Assembly: GCF_001949145.1 (NCBI RefSeq)
Contig: NW_019091413.1
Location: 880,315-940,314, forward strand
DNA from: Acanthaster planci
Taxonomy: Eukaryota > Echinodermata > Asteroidea > Valvatida > Acanthasteridae
Reading direction: 5' to 3'
Length of the DNA: 60,000 nucleotides
How positions within the stretch are numbered: the first letter of the stretch is position 1; every line of letters starts with the position of its first letter. This document shows positions 51,301 to 60,000 of this stretch, one piece after another. Both the position numbers and the translations under genes were made by a program. The notes under the pieces were generated by a model. It was not told the origin of the DNA. It ran no database searches and was given only the letters and a program-made list of their open reading frames with translations.

Positions 51301-51839
51301 GTGGTGAAGATGTCAAAGAAGCTGTGACTGAAAACAAAGCAATCATAGGTTCTAAATTGAACTGCATATGTACATGTAGCTTGCCATCCCAACGATTGAA
51401 TTTTTTTTGCGATGGTGTGATCTTTGCAGCCTACTGGATCCCCCATCTGTGTATATCCAAATGAAAACTTATCCATAGAACATAAGAAGGAGCAGGATTG
51501 TTGGGTTCGGTTTGTTTATTTCAGAATTTAGAATTTTGAAATGGCCCAGATTGAGAATCATGCTACATTAAATCAGAAATGTCCATTTCAGAATGAACCT
51601 ACCATCTGAATCACAATATCCTATCTTTCTGCAACCTTTATATCTTATTGTTTGTACTGTTGTGGTTACTGCACAGATGCACAAATGAAGCGAAACACAT
51701 CATCAGACAAGTTGACAAGTTTGTTGCTCTTGGGGAAAAGTAAAAAATAATTAAACAGACATACACACACTACAGTGATTGTCCAGTCAAGAAAACAGAA
51801 TTTAATTTCAACTTTTCCTGTTCAATTTCTTCTCCCCAG
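48304..51839 (+). other. PLEKHG4: Intron G-H (3,536 bp)
   Basis: It contains MITE copy 1 (49040-49230) and a small tandem duplication near 51169-51220. Otherwise featureless. Confidence 0.85.
49040..49230. mobile_element. TA-flanked mariner-type MITE, copy 1
   Basis: AGCTACAATCCTGGACAAAA (49040-49059) is repeated as a perfect 20-bp inverted copy at 49211-49230. The similarity continues inward (TTTGGAAC against GTTCCAA). The CAATCCTGGACAAAA ends are flanked by TA on both sides, as for Tc1/mariner insertions. It is 191 bp long with no coding capacity, so it depends on a transposase from elsewhere. The interior is C-rich then G-rich (CCTCCCCCCTCGCCCC, GGGGGAGAGGGGGG), so it can fold into a longer stem. 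Confidence 0.85.
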
Positions 51840-52087
51840 AAACTGGAGCCCTTTATCTCTGGATGCCAGAGTGCTGCCAAGTTCCTCCTTGCCTCCATGG
51901 AAGACTTTACCATGACCGGTACCCCTCAGAGTGCTGTTGAGATCAGCGAAGCCATAGAGACAGTCCGACATAAACACGAGGATGTATACCAGGACGCTCG
52001 GCTGGCGGGATTACACAGGGAGGGGGACGGGATACTTGCAACTCTCCAGAACCAAGAGGGACCCTTGGCTCTGACGGAGGACTTCCA
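51840..52087 (+). CDS. PLEKHG4: Exon H: first part of the spectrin-like region
   Basis: The exon has 248 nt, phase 0 in and phase 2 out. The acceptor is TTCTCCCCAG and the donor is TTC CA|GTACGT. It encodes about residues 466-548, a run of amphipathic helices: KLEPFISGCQSAAKFLLASM, then EISEAIETVRHKHEDVYQDA, then RLAGLHREGDGILATLQNQEG. The D.RL..L.REG..IL..L motif is shared by PLEKHG4, ARHGEF40 and MCF2-type proteins between the SEC14-like and DH domains. The GT at 52088 is chosen because it alone restores the frame with the next exon; the GT at 52092 would not. The open frame continuing to 52193 is intron. Confidence 0.89.
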
Positions 52088-55016
52088 GTACGTTTGGCTA
52101 ATTTCCTCCCCCTCCCATTTTCCTCTGGGCAATATTAAGTACAACCCCCTCCCACTCTCAGATGCTGTCCATGCCCCTAATTTTTCCCTGTGACAAATGA
52201 TTAACGAGAACTTGCATTTTGCTTAGTCTATCTCCCAAACATAAAAAGAGAGTTTTTTCCAAAGACCGTTACGCCTGTCAAGTGACTTTTGTTGTCTGAT
52301 TAGTCTAAATATAATGTAGTAGATAATACTGCTACCTGTGATTTTCACTTTCCTTTTTTAAAAGGAATAATGTGGTCAGAAAGGGAATGGAGTTGCCCTT
52401 CAGCTGACATTTGTTGTTCAGGTTAAAAGGTTAGAGGGCCTGTCATTTCGGTCCTAGCAGAATTTTTCTCGAGGGCAAATTACGTATTTCTTGAATTTGA
52501 CAAAAAGCAACATCCAACATACTTACTTATCAAACTTATTAACCAGTAAAATTTCTCATACATTTTAGACATTTTTATATGTTATAAAAGACACTTTTTT
52601 TGGTGTCTTAAGAGAAGATTCAGTTTTTCTCCATAATGATTGAGGCTTGAGATGTTTGTGCTTGATTTTAAAGTATGAACTACCTGTGTACTTTAGAGGA
52701 GATGACCTTGCTGTTTTCATGTTGCAGAAGGTTCCTCATTCACTTCTCTCTCCGATTCATCATCCTGACATCATAAGCCGACAAATCACCAGCTTGGATT
52801 TATGTCCAAAATCACAGTAATCCCACGTCTAGTAAACCTGCCCCATAAAATACATGTACGTCTACCTGGTGCATTAATTAAATTTAGCCATGTATTGTTC
52901 AGTCCAGGCTCAACTCAGCATCTGCAGTAATCCAGGATGATCCGGGAGGAGGGGAGGACTTATCGTTAAAATCCTAGAGGCGGGACAACTTTGAATAAGC
53001 TCATGTTCCTTTGCTCACACTTGCTTCACTAATACCTGAATGTATTTTTCTTTGACGAAAAGAATTGATTGGTGTTCTATCGGACCAATTCATGATGTGG
53101 AAGGGATGATGTAAGGAAGTCAACATTACAAGAAAAAGGAAATTGATATGTTCTCTTGTCCACAATAACAAACAATTGTTCATACTTGCACTTTCACATG
53201 CCTGCGTAAAAGGAGTATTAGAAACAGGGTTGAGTTTAAATTACATTCGTTCAAGGTTGAGGAGTTTTCAGACAATGTCTGTATCTATTTTTTATCTGCC
53301 TAAAGTCCTTGCTGCTTTAGTGTCAATAAATCTTACTTGAGGCGTCCCTGGATATAAGATGCTTAAACAAGGGCAGGGCCTGGGGCCAGTATTGGCTTGT
53401 GTTTACAGGATTATGAAATTCTAGCTGGTACTGAACTGTACATCCTCTTTTGGATGAAGGAGCTTTATTTGGCTGTGCTTTATGCCATGTTGTCATGCTT
53501 ACCTTAACTACCATGGTTACGGCTCTTTCTTGTATCCATAAGCTCTAAAGATCTAAGACACAACACAAAACTTGCACTCGCTGTGAATCAGTGACACCGT
53601 GGGGTTATTATGGTAACCTGTGTCACTGCTCTAAGACATCTCTACTATATGAAGCAACCTTTAAAAAAATATATATAACTTCCTTATCTCCACCCTTTTC
53701 ATGAATCCCTTCACCTTCAATGACACACACTGCCTGTTTCTGGTAGTGTTTGCACATAAAAGAGGTTCAAATTTAGTTGTAATCACACCTGCTATACTTA
53801 AAATACCAGCTACCACAATCCTGGCCAAATCTTGTTGGGCTCCTGAACCCCTAGGCCCCCTCTCAATGTTGGGTCTCACTGCACAGTCTGTGCTCCAGTG
53901 CGAGATGACAACATTGACCGGAGGAGTGGGGGACCCGGAAAGGGTATGGCTATTGACATGTGAATTTTATATAACAGGTTTTGCCCTTACCCAACGTATA
54001 TTACATGTGTCCCAACAATTTTCTCCAGAATATTGTAGGTGCTGATAGGGGCTGAAATTGATATTTGGATAGGCTCATTGTGTACATCCTGTGCAAGAAT
54101 GTGTGCCCATACTTTTGTATGTTTCATTGTGGAAATATTTTAGTTGAAAAGAAATGTTCAAATGAGGCTGAGCAGGAAATTGTCCCCAGATACTAAAGTC
54201 TCTTCAGCCTCTTCCTTTATCATGCTGGCTTTGCCCCCACTACTACTCTTGCTATATACTATACAGTGAAAACAAGGACATTTGAGAGCTCCTGCTTTCA
54301 ACTGTTCCAGTGACTAATGCATGAGTAATACTATATTCAAAACTAGCCAAATACAAGAGCGGAAGTGCACTCAGAAATTCTTCTTAAAATAAACCACCAC
54401 AGGTGTCTTTAAGTTGTGTTAATTTGTCATAACTGTTGTGTGTTTAAGAGATGCTACTCTATTTTTGTGTAATGTTTAATACGTATAAGCTAGGGTGTGT
54501 GTGCCTCAATAATATTAGCATAGTGGATTTCACAGCCTCAGTGGTACCTCATAGCTCGAGTTATACCTCACAGTTAGTGCCATCTCACTGGTAGTAGTAC
54601 CATATGGCACAGTGTTGATGTATTCTGTCACACCTCATAGTACATTCTATGTAATGTACTGCGTTACGAGTTCTGCATGGTGCAGTGCCTCAATGCTATT
54701 TGTACACGTGCCACACCAGTTTGAGCCTCAGGCTTAAGGAGCAGAGTTGATGTACATGTACAGCGTCATACTGTAATCTTCTCTTTATCTAAGTGCTCCC
54801 CTGTTTATTTGTGAGCGTGAATGTTTGAACCTCAAGGATGATACCTCACTACAAGTTGTACAACCACATCATAGTCCATGCCTCATATCCTTGCCTGCTG
54901 TCAGTGTGCATTACTGTTCATGTATTGATTGACTGGTGTAAATTTGCCTTTTCTTGAAACACTAATAATCTACTAATCCTTTTTCTATCTGTCTCATTGT
55001 GGTTTGTTTTCTTCAG
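52088..55016 (+). other. PLEKHG4: Intron H-I (2,929 bp)
   Basis: It contains MITE copy 2 (about 53808-54040) and a stretch at 54530-54900 in which ACCTCA(T/C)AG words recur. No exon-like sequence is seen. Confidence 0.8.
53808..54040. mobile_element. TA-flanked mariner-type MITE, copy 2 (diverged)
   Basis: The left part, ACAATCCTGGCCAAATCTTG, then a CCCCCTCTCAATGTTG stretch, parallels copy 1. The right end, CCCAACAATTTTCTCCAGAA then TATTGTAG, matches copy 1's GTTCCAACTATTTTGTCCAG then GATTGTAG. The ends are more diverged and the body is longer (about 233 bp), so this copy is older or from another subfamily. Confidence 0.75.
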
Positions 55017-55155
55017 GGATGCCATGATATGTGTTAGCACCCTCTTTGATCAGGTACACCAGGCCTGCACTCAGCTCGACGAGCTGGCAGACCGCCGGCT
55101 TAGCCTGCTGAACCAGAGACTACAGCTGGCTGTGTTTGAAGAGCAAACAGCAGAT
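55017..55155 (+). CDS. PLEKHG4: Exon I: spectrin-like helices
   Basis: The exon has 139 nt, phase 2 in and phase 0 out, with acceptor TTTTCTTCAG and donor GAT|GTAAGT. The split codon gives Gln, then DAMICVSTLFDQVHQACTQL, DELADRRLSLLNQRLQLAVF and EEQTAD. The heptad-like spacing (L..V...CTQLDEL...R...LNQRL.L..FE) is spectrin-repeat-like and matches the helix before DH in this family. Confidence 0.88.
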
Positions 55156-56851
55156 GTAAGTGCACGAAAATGAGCTCCTTTTGACCCCTCCTAAGGCTTT
55201 TTACTCTCCCATCTGCATTTGCGTATTAACAAAATGGCGTTTCCGAAATAACTTTCATTTTGTCCGAAGATGCTCAGGCCCCCTGTCTAAAGCCTTTGTC
55301 ACTGGACTGCTACTAACACAGTGCACATTTATATAGAAAGATCAACCCTACCCAGTCAGTATTCAGCTACAATATTCTATAGATTGGAAAAACTATTGAA
55401 TAAAGTAATCTCTTGTTAAGTTGGCTGGCCAGGGATGTAAATACATTCCATTCTTGCTGTCTAGGGGCTTTCAGAGGTTTTGAGCTGAATTAAGGGTGCA
55501 AACAGTACATTCTTATTTCCTCACACTCATTTATTTGAAAATATCCCACCAAAGGTCAAGTCACTGAAGTCAACATTTGTAGCCCTTATTTCCATAGCAT
55601 TCTAAAAATGCATGGAATCACTTGCTGGAGCCAGGCATGCAACTTTTCCTCGGATCAGCTGATTTCCTTCTTTTTCACTTCACACTGGTCCCATTAGGAA
55701 TTGAAAAACACTGTACAAAATGTTGGAAATATTGGAGTTTCCTCGTTTTTTGTTTTGTCAAAGTTGCATGCCTGTGAAGCTGTAAAGTTCAAAGCAGTGA
55801 TATCTCTGCTGAGGGCACATGACAAGCTGTCTGAAAAGTTACTGTTTTCACATACAGATCTCTCACTTAAAACCGAACTTTTGCTGCCTTATACATTTGT
55901 TACAATCCCCATTCTGTGGTTTTTGACCTTTCAGAAGTCATTCCACCTAGCATTATATGTACTAGCTTGGCAAACACGGCATTATAAAGGTGTAGCTGCT
56001 AAATCCCAGGCAAATTACAGCAATAAAATTGGAAAGGTAACAAATGTAAAGTACACAGCAGAAGCGACAAAGGTATGCCCACAAAGGCACAAACACAAGT
56101 GTGTCACTCTGGTTGTGTGAATTGCGTTTCTGAAGTTAAAACAACACAAAAATATTTTTGAACTGACCGACTGGGTGTGAGTTTATCACAGTATGGTTTG
56201 ATCAAATATTGATTCAGTTTAATAGAGTGGTGATAGTGTCAATTTTTATTAAGCCTCTGCATACACAACCTTTGTGTCAAAAGTGTTGACTTTTCTAAGA
56301 CAGTTTTGAAGATAACTGCTCTCACCACTGGGACTATAGTCATGCATTTTCATGTTCCTGTGGGACTGTCTGTACCTGAAATCTGAAAAACAAGTGATAT
56401 TTTAGTTTTTGCAGCTGCAAGTTGGTTCCAGTTATATGGAGGGTTGGAGAGTTGCAGTCCGGGATATTCGGTGTCTTTTTTCTCCGTAAATAGAGATTTG
56501 ATTGACTGAGAAGCAATGAGTTACGCAAAATCGTACACTGCTTAATGCATGCTCTTCAGATGTGTTTTTCTCTTAGAACTCTTTTTCATTTGGCCATGAA
56601 AATACAGTTGTTGATCACAGAAGGGGACAAAAATTAGACAAGAGAAATTTAACAATTTGTGTTACTTTAAAGAGCAACCCCAACGGCGGTGAAAAAATGG
56701 GTAATACAGTTTAATATACTCACATGGTATCTAAGTAATAAGTTATATATGTAAAGTGGTACTGTGACTTCTGAGTAAATAGTAATAGTGCTATAAAAAT
56801 ATGGACCAATTCTGCAGGTTTTTCTAACACTGTTCATGTTTGTACCCTTGG

Positions 56852-57486
56852 TAGCGCCACGCAGAAATGCTTTTTCAATGACACACCACTGTGGAAATGA
56901 AAAATGTCATGACCTTGCAGGATCTGGCTTCGTGGGTATGTTTTTGTACAAAAGGCCTGCTCGCCTGAGCTGCATAGCCTAGCCTGACACTTTTTTCGGA
57001 ATAAAATAACAACATAAAAACATTCAAAACATCTATCCTTCTTTCTGAACTGACCGAGCCGTATTTATCAAACGATATTGGTCTTCTTCACCGCCTCGTT
57101 TACCAGCGGAGGCCCCATCATCAGCTTGATCAGGTCTCATTGGCGCTTTGGTGGCAAGATGGGTTCAAAGTGGTAAAGCTCTGCACCTCGGACTTCATAC
57201 TCTTCGTCGTCCTTGGGTTCTTCTTGATGTTGTCCAAAGTAGAACAGCTGTCTGACGAGTTCATCACTTCTTCATCAATACTATGCTTCTCCCAAGAGTT
57301 GTTGCTTTTTGGTCTTTCGCCTTCAGCCACATTTTTGGGAGAATATCTCGGGCCTTCCAGCTACTATAGCACGAGCTTGGGACAGCGTAACTGCGTTACT
57401 ACACTACGTGTAATTATGTGCATTGACGTGAGCGCGCCGGCTCAGCGCGTACATGCATAAGCCAGAGAACCATTTCCACGGCGCTA
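56852..57486. mobile_element. Candidate TA-flanked element enclosing the minus-strand fragments
   Basis: TAGCGCCACGCAGAAATG (56852-56869) and CATTTCCACGGCGCTA (57471-57486) are inverted copies apart from a 2-base gap and one or two substitutions, and both end in TA. They bracket the CpG-richer block and the protein-like minus-strand frames. The match is short, so this is a hypothesis. Confidence 0.35.
57033..57330 (-). pseudogene. Possible decayed coding sequence, minus strand, frames broken
   Basis: Three overlapping minus-strand frames each look protein-like. One is 57130-57330 (VAEGERPKSNNSWEKHSIDE). The second is 57137-57271 (DELVRQLFYFGQ, then EEYEVRGAELYHFEPILPPK). The third is 57033-57140 (MRPDQADDGASAGKRGGEED, then QYRLINTARS). 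Their composition (charged, few Cys, balanced) differs from the intron ORFs around them. Read in order, they suggest one protein broken by small indels. I do not recognise the family; a YxFEP motif is the only distinctive word. Confidence 0.4.
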
Positions 57487-57988
57487 TGTGGACAAAAGCC
57501 TGGAAAAGCCATATTCATGAGATGTAAGTGAAGTGATGAAGACGCGCTCCTTTCATGAAAGCTAGCCATGGCGTACAGCAGAAACAGGTCTCAAAAGAAA
57601 TTTTTTTTTAACCGAAAATATTGCTGAATCCAGGTTTATGTGGCATATATGTAGATATCTATAATGGGATCCAAGTAAACATACTACAGCCAGATTTCTC
57701 ATTTTCTTCCACCATTGGGGTTGCTGTTTAATCTCCAGATATTGCTTTTCCAATGGCTGTAAGCAGTTATCATCATGAGCAGATTAACAATTGGATGTAT
57801 CCATTGGTAAACGGGCACATGCACGTACAAGTCTAGTTCACTGTTACTAAAGCTACATGGAACAGTAAACAGAAATCTGTTCCAGCAGTGTTGACAGCTT
57901 TTTTGCCTTTAGCACAACATTCATTATAAATTTATATACTTTCCTTGACTTGTTTGGACAAATTTTTTTTTTTGGTTTGTATTGCCAG

Positions 57989-58114
57989 GTTACGGAATGG
58001 ATGAGCAAAGAGGGAGACTTCCACCTGGGTCAGATGAAGGAGGAGAAGGCTGAATCCTTGGGAAGCATCCATTCCATCCAGAAGGACTTTGAAAAGTTCT
58101 ACTTTACTGCCATG
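57989..58114 (+). CDS. PLEKHG4: Exon J: spectrin-like helices, continued
   Basis: The exon has 126 nt (42 codons), phase 0 at both ends, with acceptor TATTGCCAG and donor ATG|GTGAGT. It encodes VTEWMSKEGDFHLGQMKEEK, then AESLGSIHSIQKDFEKFYFT and AM. V.eWm...G...L is the standard start of a spectrin-repeat B helix, and H..F..FY is the matching later helix. The exon joins straight to exon I and exon K with no missing phase. Confidence 0.88.
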
Positions 58115-59448
58115 GTGAGTCAGGATACTAGACTCCAAGAATCAAAAGTTTCAAGTCATGTTCTTCCATGATTTCATATCCATTTTATCCTTGTCATCTG
58201 TTGTTTTAAACCAATTTTTTTTGCTTAACAGTGATGACATTTGCTGACCTTTTAAATTTCTCCCGCTGGGTTTAAAATCGACTGCCTGATGAACAGTCAT
58301 TTATTCTCCAGGTTGTTGCTTATTAGGTGTCTGTGTACATAGTGAGCTTTCTGTAGCTAGAGGGAAAGCTCCATTACTAGTGGAAAAGCTCTAATGGAGT
58401 TGAGTTCAGCAGCCATTAGGAATAAGATGTGTCTGTTGCCAAGGAAATTTGTAGGAAATTGTCCAGGAGTATGTGGCTTCGTGCTGCAAGCAGGATTGCT
58501 GGGAAATGTTGATTTAAAAAATTAGAGCTACTTTTGGGAATGTGAAACTGGCTGTCAAGGAGTTACAAGGGCTGAAATCTTGACAGATGTCTTTTTTTTT
58601 TTGGCCAACAAGTTTTTCCCATACTGAAGCTTCCATAGGGAAATGTGGCCGCTTCAGTGTGGACTAATATGGACAAAGAAAAGAAAAGCCAGGAAAAAAG
58701 GTAAAGAGAAGGCTGTGATTGACACTGGATGACACTTTCAGATTGAGGTGCTCATGGAAGAAAAAAAATCTGAGCTGAAAAATCAACATAATTTTGGGGT
58801 AAAAAAATCAAATATATATTGTGTGCTTGGTAATCATCAAGGGACCCTGAAATTTGCGAGTCACTACCATGATTTGTCAAGTCACTCTTTCCTTAAAGCC
58901 TTGGCACCATGGCAACAGGGGGATGAACTGGGTATTTCCAAGGGTTCTGTTTTTGTTTTGTTTGGTTATGTTTTCCATGGGTAGACTTTTTATAAACAGA
59001 GATACAGTAAGCAAATGAGGCGCTTCAATAAAGTAGCAAGAAGTGTGTTTGTTTTCTTGGATGATCCTCCTAAGAGATAACCAAGATACTGGGCAAGGCT
59101 CTTGGAACTGAATAGAGAAGGGAGAATGGCCCTGTTGAAGTTTAAAGTTGATTGTGTCACTATGCCAAAGAGCACATCCGCACCTAATTGATAAGTTTTA
59201 CTGATGAAGATCTTAAAAACACTGTTCATCCAGGCGTCTCCTGATTAGCAATAGTTGTAAGTCCTGCTGTTCCAAGATTTTAGGTTTTTCATGTCAAATG
59301 CAGTCGTATCTGCGTTCGCAGAGAAATGTGTCAACAGGCAATAACAGTTCTTGTCAACTGAATGTGGGAGTACTTAGTTGTACGCATTTGAAATATTGGT
59401 CTTTAGTTTTGATGAGATTTGCATTGTATGCATTTGTCCAATCAACAG
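58115..59448 (+). other. PLEKHG4: Intron J-K (1,334 bp)
   Basis: It has an 8-bp perfect inverted repeat CTCCATTA / TAATGGAG (58369-58376 and 58392-58399) and a poly-T run near 58591. Nothing else is seen. Confidence 0.8.
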
Positions 59449-59640
59449 AAACATATCGGGAGGGGGGAGGACCTTCTTGAAGATGCCCAGGGCTTGGCTG
59501 AGGCTTGTGAGATGGAGCAAGCCGGCATCCGGGAGATTGCCCGCACTCTACGACACCAGCTTAAGCTGTTCACTGACCGGCTGGAGGACAAGAGGAGGTA
59601 CATTGAGGATGCGGCAAGACTCTACACCATGCTGGATAAG
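59449..59640 (+). CDS. PLEKHG4: Exon K: spectrin-like helices; last exon in the window
   Basis: The exon has 192 nt (64 codons), phase 0 at both ends, with acceptor CAATCAACAG and donor AAG|GTAAAT. It encodes residues 637-700: KHIGRGEDLLEDAQGLAEAC, then EMEQAGIREIARTLRHQLKL, then FTDRLEDKRRYIEDAARLYT and MLDK. K...GEDLL is the spectrin-repeat turn, and the long helix of the form L...L..F..RLE.RR..... leads toward the DH domain in this family. The ORF stays open past the donor but loses family resemblance, so the donor is favoured. Confidence 0.9.
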
Positions 59641-60000
59641 GTAAATGGGGGAAGTGTGTGTAGGAGCCACCGCAAAGAGCTTTGCCTGCCGTTTCCTTAT
59701 TTGTTTACAAAGGACACCCTCTTGGGTTTGTTCTCACCAGCTAGGGTGTAGTTTTCCCTACCAGCTTGTACCAGTGGCATAGTGGTGAGATGACATTGAG
59801 TTTGGACACCCCATGTTCGAGGTTGAATTCAACTTCTGTTATGCTGATTAAGTAGGTTTTCTTGTCTTTGATTTTTTTAGCTCTTTAGGATTTTATTGAC
59901 CGGTGTTTTCTCCAACATAAGCAAACTTTTTTGGGTCAGAAACTTGAGCTAGTTGACTAAGCATCAGGAGGTGATGACAAAAAATCCCTATCCTTCCTTT
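59641..60000 (+). other. PLEKHG4: Start of the intron after exon K (incomplete)
   Basis: It begins GTAAATGG and runs off the window. It contains a weak tRNA-like patch at 59771-59830, listed separately. Confidence 0.8.
59771..59830 (+). repeat. Possible tRNA-derived SINE fragment
   Basis: TGGCATAGTGG (59775-59785) fits the A-box pattern of Pol III promoters exactly. GTTCGAGGT (about 59815-59823) approximates a B box with one mismatch. The spacing of about 29 bases is on the short side. There is no cloverleaf, so at most this is a SINE relic. Confidence 0.25.

Larger units (their letters stand above)
55156..57988 (+). other. PLEKHG4: Intron I-J (2,833 bp)
   Basis: It holds the CpG-richer block with minus-strand protein-like fragments (about 56852-57486). 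A 139-codon open frame at 55701-56120 has no recognisable domain and is considered chance. Confidence 0.8.
17239..60000 (+). other. PLEKHG4: Spliced gene, 3'-incomplete: PLEKHG4/PLEKHG4B/ARHGEF40-type Rho guanine-nucleotide exchange factor
   Basis: Eleven exons join in frame to 700 codons without a stop. Family members activate Rho GTPases through a DH-PH module and are linked to actin and keratin cytoskeleton control. That module is not in this window and should lie downstream. The visible order is an N-terminal block (about residues 1-150), a Ser/Pro/Arg-rich linker (about 155-285), a SEC14-like domain (about 290-465) and a spectrin-like helical region (about 466-700). This order fits PLEKHG4, PLEKHG4B and ARHGEF40, and separates the gene from MCF2, TRIO and KALRN, which lack the N-terminal block. 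An invertebrate copy may be co-orthologous to all three vertebrate genes, so the symbol marks the group rather than strict orthology. The family assignment rests on recalled family sequence; no search was run. Confidence 0.85.

Noticed and set aside
52088-52193. Continuation of exon H's reading frame to a stop
   Set aside because: Family resemblance stops at 52087, where GTACGT gives the only donor that restores frame with exon I.
55701-56120. 139-codon open frame in intron I-J
   Set aside because: Not needed for phase continuity between exons I and J, no recognisable domain, and ordinary intron composition.

Overview
The window is eukaryotic nuclear DNA from an animal. It is AT-rich, dominated by introns, and has canonical GT/AG splice sites, one run of Ns, and many small repeats. 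Frequent TACATG/ACATGTAC and TAGGCCTA words, together with an inverted-repeat element whose ends read GGGGCCGATTTCATAGAG and CTCTATGAAATTGACCCC, resemble what I recall of echinoderm or other invertebrate deuterostome genomes. The species cannot be fixed from the sequence.

The only gene I can support is on the + strand. It is an 11-exon piece of a Rho guanine-nucleotide exchange factor of the PLEKHG4 (puratrophin-1/quattro) / PLEKHG4B / ARHGEF40 (SOLO) group. Exons lie at 17239-17442, 33365-33950, 38733-38891, 40814-40937, 46256-46355, 46830-46934, 48187-48303, 51840-52087, 55017-55155, 57989-58114 and 59449-59640. Every junction keeps the reading frame, and the joined coding length is 2100 nt (700 codons) with no internal stop. 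In order, the protein has the family's N-terminal block, a Ser/Pro/Arg-rich linker, a SEC14-like lipid-binding domain, and a spectrin-like helical region. The catalytic DH and PH domains are expected downstream of the window.

Layout: 1-17238 is upstream or first-intron sequence. It holds a 493-base assembly gap flanked by a decaying minisatellite, other small tandem duplications, and two speculative first coding exons (272-334 and 15110-15130). From 17239 to 60000 the exons are separated by introns of 0.5 to 16 kb. These introns carry several non-autonomous mobile elements: two copies of a TA-flanked mariner-like MITE (49040-49230 and about 53808-54040), the GGGGCCGATTTCATAGAG element (39466-39712), and a foldback element built on ACCCCATAAGG (45039-45325). 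A CpG-richer block at about 56850-57490 contains protein-like fragments in different minus-strand frames and may be a decayed mobile element or pseudogene.

I found no prokaryotic operon, CRISPR array, intact transposase or confident RNA gene. The most useful results are the exon model, the unresolved 5' end of the gene, and the small mobile-element families.
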